A stretch of 64,000 bases of DNA from Gigaspora margarita (taxonomy: Eukaryota > Glomeromycota > Glomeromycetes > Diversisporales > Gigasporaceae), in NCBI GenBank assembly GCA_009809945.1, contig WTPW01001269.1:1-64000 (forward strand). The letters run 5' to 3'. Below are positions 33,327 through 45,754 of the stretch, in pieces (position 1 is the stretch's first letter; each line of letters begins with the position of its first letter). The position numbers were made by a program, and so were the translations under genes. Under the pieces are notes generated by a model that was not told the DNA's origin, searched no databases, and saw only the letters and a program-made list of their open reading frames with translations.

Positions 33327-36056
33327 TTTTTTTTTTTAATTGATGCGGACCGCGAAATAACTAAATATTAAAGCTATAACAAAGTGATTTCGTAGACCTA
33401 TGCACTGGCTCTACACAACCTTAAAATTTCATAAAATTTTATAATACAATTCGCTCTTTTTATAGTGAAGTGTCGGTTCTATTTATAATTCACTATATTA
33501 AAAGTTTATTAGTAAATTCGCTATGTCAGGAGAATTTCATATAGAAAGTCTTTAAGCATAACTTCACTATATCGAAAGTACACTAAGCCGAAAGTGATTT
33601 GTATTATATGATGCCATTATAGGTGAAATTTAATTGTTTATTTTATTTTTATTTTAATCATAGAATTAATTTCATTAAAAATAATTTTTTTAATAATGCG
33701 CTTCTTGAATGTTGATATGTTAAAACTTCATATATTCTCATTTTTTCACTACTCTTTTTCTTTTTAATATGCAAAAGGTATTCAATCTCACACTTTTCGG
33801 TATCTCTAAATTAAATATACTTTCTGGTGTCTCTGAGCTAATCGCACTTTTTTGGTGCCTTGAGTTAAATACGCTTTCTATTATTTTATTAAATAAACTA
33901 TGAATATAGTCGTACAGTTTTATAGTGACCCAACAAAAAGACGTAAATACTCAAATAAAATGTTTCCCAGCACTGGAAAATCAGTCTAAACTATACTATC
34001 ACCTAACCCTAGCACTAACCCTAACTTAAGTCGAGTGCTTAATCATATCATATGATTGGCACGAAGATATCACTGGGTTCCTTGTTCTTCAAACTGCCCG
34101 AGATAAACTGCATATTTAAAATATTTAAAAAGGCCAAAAAAGTTTGCTGAAAGTTTTTCAAACATATGAAAGTCTAATGCTGATAATTGTTATGAAATAC
34201 ATAGGGTTAATAAAAATTATTGAATGATAAATTGAAAAAAATCTAACAGCTACGAACGATAAAACCAAGTAAATCTGCTGCTGCTGAAGTCTCTCAAGCT
34301 AATGACGTTAAATTCGTACCGTCCATATAATGGGATAAGTTCCTTTTCGATTAGAAACTGTGCGACAACATTCAAATATAACAATGAGATAAAGACATCT
34401 ACGATTAGAAAGACTAAACTAGCAATAGTTATTGAAACATGGAGAGTATTTGTTCCAATGTAGACTTCCTGTGCGTTATACTGTATATAGCGATCTTGCA
34501 TGACTTAGACCTCTTTAATCTTGGTTCTTGCCATTTTTCATAATAATTTTACATTGCCGAACATATCGAAGGAATCGAAGAATATAAAATAGGTTTCCGA
34601 TGTTGATCTCTTGTTCATCATATACAGCCATCTTACATAGCGAGAAATAAGTATTTCATTAAGAAAATTCTTGGATTCTACAATAATAATATGAGCTAGG
34701 TTCATGAAAGGGTGCGAATTTCTTGTATATAGCAATCTTGTATAACTAAGGAACAGGAAGTTTCCTTTAATTTTTTTTTCTTTTTATCTTGGTCTCTTGC
34801 ACTTGTTTTATAATTGTTTCTTATTCTTTTTTTTTCAACGATTTTTTGATTTCTTGATTTATTGTTTACAATAGTATCTTGTTAAAAAATATATAAACTC
34901 CATAGGCTTGATTCACAAATAACATCGAATTATAGAATTTAATCCGATTTTAAAAAAAAATTATACAAAATAATCATTTTCTTAAGGACTTATCCGCTTC
35001 ATGCTAAATATAAATTTAAATTGTAGTTATTTAAATACAGAATTCATTATAAAGAGAGAGATCGACTGTAAATGTTACTATTATAAATGAACATGAGTAC
35101 CTGCAAACTAAAATAAACAGATCAAATGGATTTAATAATGAAATTTATGCTTATCGTCATGAATTAAAATATTTAATTTATAGCTATTAATTTTGTCAAA
35201 CAGTCGGTAACATTACCAAATAAGGTAGTTGCGAATATTGATAAATGTAATTAATCTATTTAACGTTAACTATTACAGTAATGCTTTATATGGGTCTCTA
35301 TCATTTTCTCGACAACACTTTCCCGAAAAAATAAACCCCTACACAAATTGACCGGAACTAACCCTAACCCTAACCTAATTCGGACTAACTTGTCGAAATT
35401 TTGATAGGATCCGGTTTTATACAGATATGTATCGGTGCACAAGATTTTTAATGATGTAATTTGATACTGTACTGTAGTACAAAGTTACTTGAATTTTTAC
35501 TGTGCAAATTCGGATTATCAAAATTTGGATTATCGTGAATCATATTCTACCATAGTCCGAAAAGCATTCGCATACATTATTTATTAGGGCTATGCTGGAG
35601 GTGATTTTATTGAACGTTAGCAGAAATATACTAGAGAAGCTGGCCGAGTTGGTCAGAACGGCAAAAACATCCCGCGTCAAAGAAATCGTAATTGCACCGG
35701 GAGTCGCCGTAGGATTATTAAGCCGGCGGGCCATTCCCCGCCTGCCGAAGCAAGCCGACTATGAGTGAAGAATACAAGCGAAGAAATTCAAGTGAGGAAT
35801 GTTGGATTCACGTTTCTTCATCTTGGGTGGGTTGGATGGGTCGCGTGAACTTTCTGTTCAAGCACTTGTGGACCTTGATTCTTCGTACCTAACTCTTATA
35901 CGTACCCGCGATCCCATTGCAACACTTTCCTTGCGCTATCTTTTGATTTTACATGCTTTTAACCTTATATGTAATGGCATTTTGGATACGTTCGTTGTTC
36001 ATGCACAAAAGTTTTTTCGTTTATAAATAGTATTAGTATCATTGGTTGAAATAACA
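33327..36056. other. Intergenic region with minor repeats
   Basis: 33327-34071 is the paralogous 3' spacer. Two diverged copies of a ~90-bp sequence (TGTATATAGC.ATCTTG...ATCTTGGT) lie at about 34480-34560 and 34720-34815. Telomere-like CTAACCCTAACCCTAACC occurs at about 35362, and a pogo-type end (AGAGAGAGATCGACTGTAA) near 35053. A TGGCCGAGTTGG motif at about 35643 resembles a tRNA box A, but no complete tRNA is seen. The frame 35799-36026 is unrecognised. Confidence 0.45.
34250..34501 (-). CDS. Small putative membrane protein fragment, 83 residues
   Basis: One hydrophobic segment (SITIASLVFLIVDVFISLLY, about residues 28-47) sits in an otherwise unremarkable frame. A related-looking short frame lies upstream at 34538-34735. 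I do not recognise it; it could be a degraded exon of a larger gene or chance. Confidence 0.25.
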   Translation of the reverse strand: MQDRYIQYNAQEVYIGTNTLHVSITIASLVFLIVDVFISLLYLNVVAQFLIEKELIPLYGRYEFNVISLRDFSSSRFTWFYRS

Positions 36057-36660
36057 ATGGCAGAAGGAACAGAGTTTAATCGATTTCAGGAACAACATAC
36101 TAATCATTTAAAAAGGATTCATGAAGAATACCCTGAAAATTGGCAAGTTACCGTGAAATTCTACAGAATTCGGATGATTCTCAAAGCGCATTTTTACTTG
36201 ATCATAATACATATCCTGGAGAAAATTTCTTTAAACTCGAGCTTAGTAGATTCCAGGGGCCTGCACTGTTATCGATAAATAATACAAAATTTAATGATGA
36301 TGATTTTAAATCATTGAAGAATTTAGCTAACAGTGAAAAACAATTTCAATATGACAAAATTGGTGAGGGTATTGGGTTTAATTCCATTTTTTATTATGTG
36401 ACAGTTGCTCATTCATCACTGATAATAAATTAACAATTATTGACCTTCATAAGTGGTGCTATAAGGGAGGCCTTATATATAATGATGTTGTTAAGTTATC
36501 ACAAGAGTATCATGATTAATTTTATCCTTTTAAAAATGGAAAGGTTATTCCATTTGATGGATTATTTGAAGGTACAATCTTTCAATATCCTTTGTGCACT
36601 GAATGAGATTCTAAAGAGTCAGAAATCTCAGAAAAATTTATGAACCAAGTCAAATTCTAG
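36057..36660 (+). pseudogene. First HSP90-like ATPase module of the sacsin-like gene
   Basis: ATG at 36057, then NHLKRIHEEYPENWQ in one frame and YREILQNSDDSQSAFLLDH in another, with a frameshift between. The Bergerat-fold signatures are visible: N-x-x-D-(A/S) as QNSDD, GPAL, and a shortened GxxGxG as GEGIGFNS. Downstream, LHKWCYKGG and NGKVIPFDGLFEGTIF continue after further stops. Confidence 0.7.
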
Positions 36661-38592
36661 AAATGTTTAAAAGATTTTTTGAAGATAGCATTAATTGTCT
36701 GTTTTTTCTTCGATATATTGAAAGTATTGAGTTTTATGAGTTTAAAGAAGGAAAATCTGAGCCGAACTAATTTACAAGATTTTATTGAAAGATGCAGAAA
36801 AATTATGCGTAGAATGTCAGAAGATTGTTGAAGTCATCACTCTGATAATGAATAATCTTAAAGAAAATAAACCTATCCAAGAAACAACATTGGACACATT
36901 ATATAAAGAATCCATTGTTTAATATGGAAAAGAAGATATTGTAGTAAATTCTTCATGGCTTATTTTAAATATGCTTGGTAATTTATCTGACGTGAAAAAA
37001 AATTTTCACAATTACTTTGTAGAAAGACTTGGTTTTGTACCAAATGTGGGGTTAGCTGCAAAGTTAAATCTAGGGCAGAGTGAGAATGAAATAATCATCA
37101 TGGAAACTTAGTTTTTTTCCTCTTCAAATCGCTACCCCATTCCCAGTTTCAACAAATGGGCATTTTGCAGTAAGTTGGCATTTTTTCGTCAGTTATTGCC
37201 TATTATTAAAATTCTTAATCAATGTAATTACCATTAAACCAATAGTTTACTAATAACTAACATGGTTTATGGTCTGGAGAGACTAATTATTCGGAAACTA
37301 TAAACTTAATTTATTGTTATTGCTATTAATACTATAGTAGTAATTAAATATTCGTATAAATAGTTATTTCAGTTCAGCAATTCTTTGGCTAATTTGAAAA
37401 TTAAATGGAATAAATATCTTTTTGAAGAGGTATTTGACAATCTTTAAATAATTAAGCTTATAAAAGCAAAAATCAATTCATTATATAAAATATTTCAGGT
37501 TATATCACAAGCTTGGGTGAAATTTATTATTAAACTTCAAGCATATGTGGATCAAAAAGAAGCTTATTATAAGTTTTGGCCAATTGTAGATCAAACTCAA
37601 TTTGTATTATTAGAATTCTTTAGTAACATTTTAAAAAATATAATAAAAAAGATTAACCAAGATGATGAAATTTTTGAGAAAATGGTAAGATATTATCTAT
37701 GTTAATAAGATATTTTTCTGATGGATTGTGTGCTGAAAATGATATTCCAAATATATTGTATAAGACTGGATTTCCAGTTATAAACACTCCCTCTGAAATC
37801 ATTGAAGCATTAAAAAAATCTGATAAGCATTTTCTCAAGTATTATTCTCTTAGAGTAGTAAGCAAATTTTTTCAAAAATACAAAAAATGGAAAATAAGCT
37901 AAAACCAAATGAAATCTTGGTATTGTTTGATTATTTATAAATAATGAAGATAATGAAATATTGAAAGATCTGAAAATGATTCCATTGGCTGATAGAACAT
38001 TTAAAAAGATATCTCGATTTGGCACAGTCATGAATATATATTTAGATCATCAAGATAACGTGGATCTATGCAAAATTTTTAAAGATCAATTAGAAAAATT
38101 TATTGCTAAAGACATCCTATCCAATTTATTTAATTGTTTAATCATTAAAGTAAAAAGGGGGTGAGATTTTAAAATTGAGATACTAACTATACAGAGCATT
38201 GTTAAAATGGTTAAAAATAAAATTTATTAAAATGAAAATTATCCTAACTCAAATAATGAGATTGATATGGAAAACCTTGAATGGATTAATTGAGTTTGGT
38301 GTTATTTATGTAATGAATTCAAGGAAAATAAGGATATTGATTTGAAAACTTTTGAAGATATCCATTTTATACCAACAAAGTATAATACTCTCAGATAACT
38401 TAAATCAAATCAAATAAAATACTTTTTAAACAGTATTGAAAATTTGCAAAAATTTTTTGTTCAGATATATCCCATTTTTGAAAAGCTTGGCATAATATTC
38501 ATAAATAGAATATTTGAAAACAATATAGCCCCTTTAAGAGCAAGGTATGTAATGAAATACATTATGTTATTTCTAGCATATTAATAACCTTT

Positions 38593-40400
38593 ATGTTAAT
38601 TTATATTAATAGGTTCTCAGCATATATAACCGATATGAGAGATATAGCATCAGTTTTAACATCATTAAACAGAAATAGAGCATGTAATCTAGACATGAAT
38701 GAAGCAGAACTTTTTATAAAATATTTATCTTTTTACTTGCGCTTTTCAAAAACAAAGTATCATATTGAAACTATAAAATGCTTACCGATTTTTAAAGAAG
38801 TTGGTAAAAATGTAACCACAAGTTTAAATTTAAAAAATGTGTCTTGGTTCCTTTTACAAACAGATGAAAAAGAGAACTATGTTGCATCAAAGGAGTTTAG
38901 GTTTCTTGAAACAACATCTGAGGAGGCATGTTATTTACTAAAAGATATTATCAAAATTCAACGTCTAGAACAAGTTGAGTATTGGATAGATTATGTGATA
39001 AAATATTTGGAATTCAGTCACAATAAAAATCTTTTGATTCAAAAATTTTTTGAACGATTGCCAAGGCTTGTTTTGTCTAGGCAGTTTGATAAAGACAAAG
39101 TGTGCAATTATTCCATTGTGCCTTGCATGACAATTCAAGGAAAACAAGCTATTGACCAAATTAAGCATGCCAAACCTATTGATCTTTATGATCCTTTTAT
39201 ACCTAGCATAATTCATTTATTTTTTGATGATGAACAAATTTTTCCAGAAGAAAAGTTCTGGAATCAACACAAAGAATCATTGAAAACACTGGGTGTTAAA
39301 GCTTCACTTTCATCAATAGATATCATTGAGAGAATTAAAACATATATAAAACGTCAGGCAATGGGAGATAATAATGAAGTTTACGATAAATCATATAATT
39401 TACTTACATATATTGATAAAAATTGACGATTAGATAAAAATAATGAATTTTTGTCACTTATTAAGTCGCAAAAATGGATTCCAACTATTGACAAACTTGG
39501 TAATAAGTCATTTTCTCTTTTATCTGAATGCTATGACAAAAACTATGAGCATTTAGTATCATTAATCCTTCCAATTCTTGATTATCAAATTATTGAAAGT
39601 CAATTTCGCAAGCTTCTAGAATGGAATATATATCCTTCTGTAAATACTATTCTTGAACAAATGAGACTATGTTCTATATTGCCTAAGGAAAATATAAATT
39701 TTAAGAATCAGCAAAAAATTTGTAAAGCGATTTACAGCTATTTTTATGGGGCTTTAGTACGTGAAGATGAACCAGCTAAACGAGTGGTCAAAAAAATGAG
39801 TGATGGGTTAAAAGATAAAAAATGGATTTTCTGTGAGAGTAATTTCTATGCGACAGAAAATATTGTTTTTAATCTTTCTACAAATTTGGTAAATGAGCTA
39901 CCAATTATTAAATTGCCAGAAGATTATCGAAATAACTTTATTGATGTATTTAAACATATGGGAGTTAGAGAAAATATTGATATTTCTGATTTCATTAAAG
40001 TAATCAAGAAAATTGCTCATGATGCAAATAACAGGGCATTAAGTGATGAAAAATTGTCTAAAACTATTGCTATTCTTGAACAAATTGGAAAAGAACTTAA
40101 TAAGTCTAATAATAAAAGGATTGATTATTTGAAAGATTTATATATTCCAAGTATTGATGCCATTCTTTTTAGGCATGAAGAAATTAAATTTGATGATAGA
40201 CATGGACTAAGTGATGACGAGAAAAAAAATTACAACCTATCTCATCCTAAACTATCACTTGCACTTGCTAGAGAACTCAGAATTCGAATGTTTTCTGAAG
40301 CATTTATAGAGGGCTGTGATATTGATTTTGAAGTTGATAAGCAATCAGAATTTTTAACCAACTGTTCACTTGATTCCATGTTCAGAGAATTTCTTCAGGT
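38593..40400 (+). pseudogene. Sacsin repeat body with a single in-frame stop
   Basis: Two frames (to 39426 and from 39451) are the same reading frame separated only by one TGA at 39424-39426. The sequence continues smoothly (TYIDKN, stop, RLDKNNEFLSLIKSQKWIPT), so this is a nonsense change and not an intron. The block ends at a donor after REFLQ (about 40398). Confidence 0.7.
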
Positions 40401-40484
40401 ATTATATTTAATAATTCTTTTTAAATATTCACAGTATACATAATTAAATATCCAAAATATAGAAATAATTTATGCATTTATTAG

Positions 40485-41212
40485 AATGCTGATCAAGCAG
40501 GAGCACGTAGAATTTCTATTTATATTGATGAGAGACAATGGCCTGAACAATCCACACTCTTATCTAAAGAAATGTATAATTGGCAAGGTCCAGCAATTTG
40601 GATTTACTATGATGCTAAGATCAAAGAAGATTTTTCTTTATTAGACAAATCTGGAATTATTACTTCTTATTATTTAACTGATGTTTTAACTTGTGTAAGT
40701 GGAGAAGAAATTGTATTTCTTGATTCTCAAGCAAAATTTCTTCCAATGCTAGGAAATCCTCCAAGACAACCTCAAGGAATTAAATTAAATTTTCTTAATA
40801 AAAAGTTTTTATCTCGTTTTGAGGATCAATGTAAACCATATATTGCTATAGAAAATTGTAATTTTCAAAAATGCTTTAATGGAACCTTGTTCAGATTGCC
40901 ATTTAGAAGCTTTGAATTATCAAAACAAAGATCAATCTTACCAATTTCAGTAGGGCATAAAGAAATTTTAAAATATTTTTGTGATCTAAAAGATAACCAG
41001 ATTCTTTTTTTAAGAAACATCGAAACATATAATATATATTATATACCAGTAGATAAGAATAAACCTAAAGAATTAATATGGGAGGAAAAAATTCAAGATT
41101 TAGAAGAAAATGTTAGAAAGATTCGCAAAAAAATTGATTATATACCACAAATTTTTCAACTTGATACAAAAATCTATAATAAACAAAAAAAGAAGACAAC
41201 TTTTGAAGTATG
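40485..41212 (+). pseudogene. Second HSP90-like module lacking its GxxGxG segment
   Basis: An acceptor at 40483-40484 opens NADQAGARRISIYID, and WQGPAIWIYYDA follows. After EDFSLLDKSG the frame passes directly to YLTDVLTCVSGEEIVFLD. About 15 residues that in sacsin relatives contain the K-IG-x-x-G-x-GFN ATP-lid motif are missing, although the frame is kept. The module should not bind ATP normally. It then continues through GTLFRLPFRS. Confidence 0.65.
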
Positions 41213-41341
41213 ACTTTTATGTACAGGAGCAGGAGCAAAATCCACAAATGAATTTTCAACAAATAAAATTGTATGTGTTCTTTACTCTGTGCTTTTGTAT
41301 ATTTGAATTGAACCAATATTAATTTATAATTTTGTTTCAAG

Positions 41342-44118
41342 GCACCGGCACATGGTAGTGTTGCTGCTATTCTTGCACAATCAGATAATGAGCCTCCAAA
41401 AAAACCTTTAGATGTAATATGATTAATAAATATTTATATGATTTAGATTTTATAATTATTTTAAAACTAATAGTTCTTTATCCATAAAGCTAACAGATCC
41501 ACCCATTCTTGTTGGCAAAAATTATTCATATTTTCCATGTAACAATGATATTACCAAATTAAATGTGCATATAAATGGCAATTTTGTCTTGTCTAAAGAT
41601 AGAAAGGTTATTTTACAACAAAATAATACTCATGAAGGATGGAATCGATATTTTTTACAACAAAATAATACCCAAAACAACCAAAGGATTTTGGCCATTT
41701 GGCGAAGTTAAACAGGAACATTTATATTATGATTATGCATTAAATGTTTTGCAAAATATTGGTAAGAGCAAAGTATTCTGGACAGAAGCAGAAGAAGGCA
41801 AATTTGTGTCATTAGATGATGCATATTTCTCTGAGGAAAATGATCATACTATTGCAAATATTCTTGCTAAACATAATATTTCAACTGTGAAAGTGGAAAA
41901 AGCAATACTTTACCAATTGAAGAATCTATCAGAAAAATTTGCTACAAAGTATCAAACTATTAATCCTGCATTTGTTTATAAATCACTACGAGAAAATAGT
42001 AATATTTTAAAAAATGTCCTTGCTAACTCTCATAATAATATTTTAACTTTGTTAAAATTTGTTTTACATGATGAAAATTTATATTCTCAACTAATTGGAT
42101 TGCCATTAATACCATTAAAAGATGGATCTTTTGGTAAATTTAAAGAACAAACTTATTATTATATAGCAAAGAAAAAAGATCAAGATTTATTTCCAAAATC
42201 TGGACCTTCCCGTTTTATTTGTGATTTAGATGATGAGCTTAGCAAAATTTTTAAAAGTAAAGATTTTTTAAGAATTATTACAAATATAAAGAAACTTGAC
42301 ACACAAGGTATTCTTGATCTTTTGGCTGGAGAACTTTGTAAAGAACAAGAAATTTCCTGGAATCCTTCTTCACAAGATATTCCCAATCGGCAATGGTTAG
42401 ATGATATTTTAGAAAAAATGGAATGGGGCATAGGATTAGAATTTGCAGAGTTATCAGAATATCCATTACTTCCTGTAGTTTCACCGAGTAACAAACTTGT
42501 TCGAGCAGATTCGTTAAATCCTTTAATTACTTATCCAGTTAATCCTGATGAAATCCTCATGAGTGCACTTGGAAAATTAGGAATTTGTTTCACAGATATA
42601 AAGTTGGATTTTAAAAATGCTAGTTCTGAGTTTTTGAAAAAAAGTGTATTTAGCTGGAGTGATTCTAATGTCTTTGAATCTATTAATAGAAAAAAAGCAT
42701 CACAAAAAATTTCTATGGAGTCACTTTTTAGCAAAGCAGCTTTGGGTGAAGATGAATTAAATAAGCTTAGAGAATTTGTTAAAGATTCTGACTTTTCTCA
42801 ACAAGGTTTGTTTAATGTAACTTTTTGCTTTGATGTAATTTTTCTATTCTATTATCTAAACAAATTTCTTCCGATCACTAAGGCAATATTGAGATTATCC
42901 AAGAACTTCCAATATGGCCAACTCGTTCAGAAGAGTATATTTCTGCAAAAGAAGGAATGTTGCTTCCACGTAATCTTCCCTGCTATTCATTAGATAAAGA
43001 TTTATTTGACGTACCAGATGAATATTTTAGAATACTCACTTTACTTGGTGCTAAACAATATAAAGAATTTGATTATATAAAGCAATATTATTATACGCCT
43101 GATTCAAGAAGAGCACCAAAACAAGAAGATATAGAATTTCTTGAAAAAATTCTATTACTTAATGATCCAGAAATTATGGATTATCTTAAGAGTTTTAAAT
43201 CGATTCCTAATAGGAGTCTCAAATCATTTGTGAAGGCTGACACTTTATATAATGCGAATGAAGATTTATTATTCAATCGAATATTTGATGATAATAGATT
43301 CCTCCCTTCTCAGTTACAGAATAATCACGATTGTTTTCGTGCTTTATTGAAGATGGGGCTCAAGCAGGACCTCAATAATAACACATATATTGAATGTGCT
43401 CGTGAAATTGAATTTAAAATTAATATTGGTAAATATAATGACGAAGAAATTAGACCTATTTCAAAAAATTTAGCAGAATATTTTTTTCTCCATTACATTG
43501 AATTTTAAAGAAGATGAATTGAAACAACTTTACAAAATAAAATTTGTTCCTTCCAATAAAAATCTTCCAAATCCTTACAGCGAGACAGTTGGTCAAGCTG
43601 GACGTACTTCAGGATATGAATCATTTGGTTCGTTATATTCTATAGAATATCTAAATATATGTTGGACTCAAGCAAAATTTTTTGCTTCAGATGTTAAACA
43701 TTTTGAACAACTTCCAAACATCGGAATGGTTATTGATCATTGGGATTATTTGTTTGAAAGAAAAATTTTTCAAATGTCAGACTGGGAAATTAGAATTATA
43801 TATAAAATTATGGAAGAAATTTATCAATTTGTGAGTAGTGAGTTTTTGAAAAAAGAGGAAGATAAAACTACAAAACTTGAATTAAAAAATTTACATTTCT
43901 TAAATGGTGATGACCCTTTCAATCTTAATTGCTGGGTATCGGGCAATAAATTAGCTTTTGGCATTCAAGATGATATAGGAAGTGATTTATTTAAAGTAAA
44001 TCGTCGTTTAGAACCATTTAAAAATTTATTGATAGCTGCAGGTGCAAAAAATACGAATCATGATATAAACATCCCCAAGATACCGATCAATCACTCGCAA
44101 CAGAATGACAAGGATTGA
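41342..44118 (+). pseudogene. Sacsin-like 3' repeat region in several frames
   Basis: APAHGSVAAILAQ (41342 on) and KNYSYFPCNNDITKLNVHINGNF (about 41517) belong to one exon series. A one-base shift near 41665 moves to the frame of 41575-42993 (TKGFWPFGEVKQEHLYYDYAL). This ends in an apparent intron after SQQG at about 42806, and the reading resumes near 42885 into 42957-43508 and 43498-44118 (another shift at the overlap). Confidence 0.65.
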
Positions 44119-44660
44119 ACATTTAATTGAACAACTGAAGGAAGAGGACCCAGATCCTCAATATCATGATATTATATTTGAAATTGGAAATATTAAGATT
44201 GGTGCAAATCGTTATGTTCTATCATGTATGCATTTTTATAATCATTGATTATATATATATACTGTATATTTCATGTAATAATAATTTTTCTTAAATTTTT
44301 TTAGATGTTGCAAAAGATTTTGATTGGGATTTTTCTACAAAATCCAATAATAATTAATAACATTCAACCTAATACATATAAAGTACTATTGAGATGGCTT
44401 TATGGTATGCCATATTCGGAAGCTGTTGAAGAAATTTTTGGAGAGGAGTTCTCTGGACAAGATTATTTAGATTTTCTGCATGATTTTTTAAAGCATCATA
44501 TAAATATCTAACATTGAATGATATAATTCAAAATGAAATCATGGATGAGAACAAACATCTTGTGAGCGAAAGTAATGTTAAGATGTTAAGAGATTTGAGT
44601 GAAGAATGTGATGCAAATCGTCTTAAATAATATTATGAAGAATATATCGAAAAAAAATCA
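44112..44660 (+). pseudogene. BTB/POZ domain remnant ending the sacsin-like gene
   Basis: RIEHLIEQLKEEDP and DIIFEIGNIKIGANRYVLSC are followed by an intron-like gap (about 44225-44304), then DFDWDFSTKSNN, NIQPNTYKVLLRWLYGMPYSEAVEEI, and a tail with a frame change and the stop at 44627. BTB domains recruit cullin-3 ligases in other proteins; the sacsin-BTB fusion is recurrent in mycorrhizal fungi as far as I recall. Confidence 0.6.
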
Positions 44661-45542
44661 AGATATCGTGGACACCGTTCAAAACAAACAAAGCACAAAA
44701 CATTTCATAGAATTTTCCGTTTAATGAAATGTTTTTTTTTGTATATCAAATAGGATATTTGAATTAGTTAAATTTTATGTAATTGTTACTAAATATTAAA
44801 TAAAAAGAATTTGAGTTTTGTGGTAAAGTAAGTCTATTGATGTCATGTGTCAATTCGGAATCGACATTTGTTATTTTTGAATTTCACAGCTTTAATTAAT
44901 TACGTATCATTTAAAAAGCAAACAAGCATTTGCAGTTTACTCTTTAAGTATCGTTAAGTGATTTTTTTATTTAATTAATTTAATAATTATGATAATGCTG
45001 TATAAATTTTGACTTTTTTGGCTCATTAATCCTTTAAACGATATCAAAACATATATTTGAAAATTTGACAAGCCATTATTTAAAAGCAAAAATCAGTAAT
45101 TTATCAAAAGAATTATCGAATAAAGCGAAAATAAATGAGAGATTTGGTAGAACATTCATATATTAATATCAACATAATGAAACTGACCAGAAAAAAAGTG
45201 ACTAAATAACATTATTTGTTTATTTGTTTATTAAATGAAGGTTTACATACGCATAATAATTACATATGATATTAACGATGATTTAATATACGGAACAAAA
45301 TTATTCAACACCTAAAAATACTGTGATTATTGCCATTACATAAAGACCTGCATTTAAAAGAATCAATTCATTTTCAAGATAATTTATAAATATTTTTTAA
45401 TTGATCGGTAAAATAATACCAACATAAATCATTCATTGTTTCATTGTCGAATTGACAGGAATGTAAGATACACCTGCATATTTAACCCAATCATAAACAT
45501 AAATATAAAGTAACACTTACTGATAAACCAAAAATAATGAGC
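44661..45542. other. Intergenic, no gene seen
   Basis: AT-rich DNA, with a short hairpin-like AAACATTTCATAGAATTTTCCG...AATGAAATGTTT stem around 44698-44733 that could be a terminator-like or MITE remnant. No coding frame of note. Confidence 0.45.
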
Positions 45543-45650
45543 ATACCAGGAACGTAGTACAAAGAACGAATACCAGGAACGTAGTACAAAGAACGAATAC
45601 CAGGAACGTAGTACAAAGAACGAATACCAGGAACGTAGTACAAAGAACGA
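45543..45650. repeat. 27-bp minisatellite, 4 exact copies
   Basis: ATACCAGGAACGTAGTACAA (first 20 of 27 bases) repeats four times without change. A single diverged unit (CCAGGCACGTAGTACAAATAACG) occurs at about 59268 in a paralogous stretch, which shows that the array grew from one unit. Confidence 0.9.
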
Positions 45651-45754
45651 AGTGTATGGTTTACTGGAGAGTTAAGTGGTGTGTACAAATCCGAGGATCT
45701 GATTGGAAGATCGAAACTTGTGACTTTGGATTTCTATATTTGTCTTGTGTATAC

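Larger units (their letters stand above)
28535..34071. repeat. Tandem segmental duplication, unit B
   Basis: Second copy of the unit at 22240-28534. It starts inside the kinase fragment at the TCTAGGG.TTTTGATG sequence, and ends at GATATC (34071), where similarity to unit A stops. Unit B has one private insertion at 29701-29941. Confidence 0.75.
36057..44660 (+). pseudogene. Decayed sacsin-like gene with C-terminal BTB domain
   Basis: Segments in all three forward frames read in order as a sacsin-family protein: an HSP90-type ATPase module (YREILQNSDD, FQGPALLSINN, then IGEGIGFNSI), a long sacsin repeat region, a second ATPase-like module (REFLQ-NADQAGARR, WQGPAIWIYYDA), more repeat (FPCNNDITKLNVHINGNF), and a BTB/POZ end (DIIFEIGNIKIGANRYVLSC, PNTYKVLLRWLYG). 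Sacsin relatives are large co-chaperones. Here the reading is broken many times: a frameshift near 36155, stops at 36432 and 36513, an in-frame TGA at 39424-39426, a one-base shift near 41665, and others. Some breaks are true introns (for example 40399 to 40485). The 5' third is worst; 38593-44118 is well preserved. The number of independent breaks makes a pseudogene likely. Confidence 0.75.

Noticed and set aside
35630-35760. Intact tRNA gene
   Set aside because: Only a box-A-like motif is present; no acceptor stem pairing or box B could be found.
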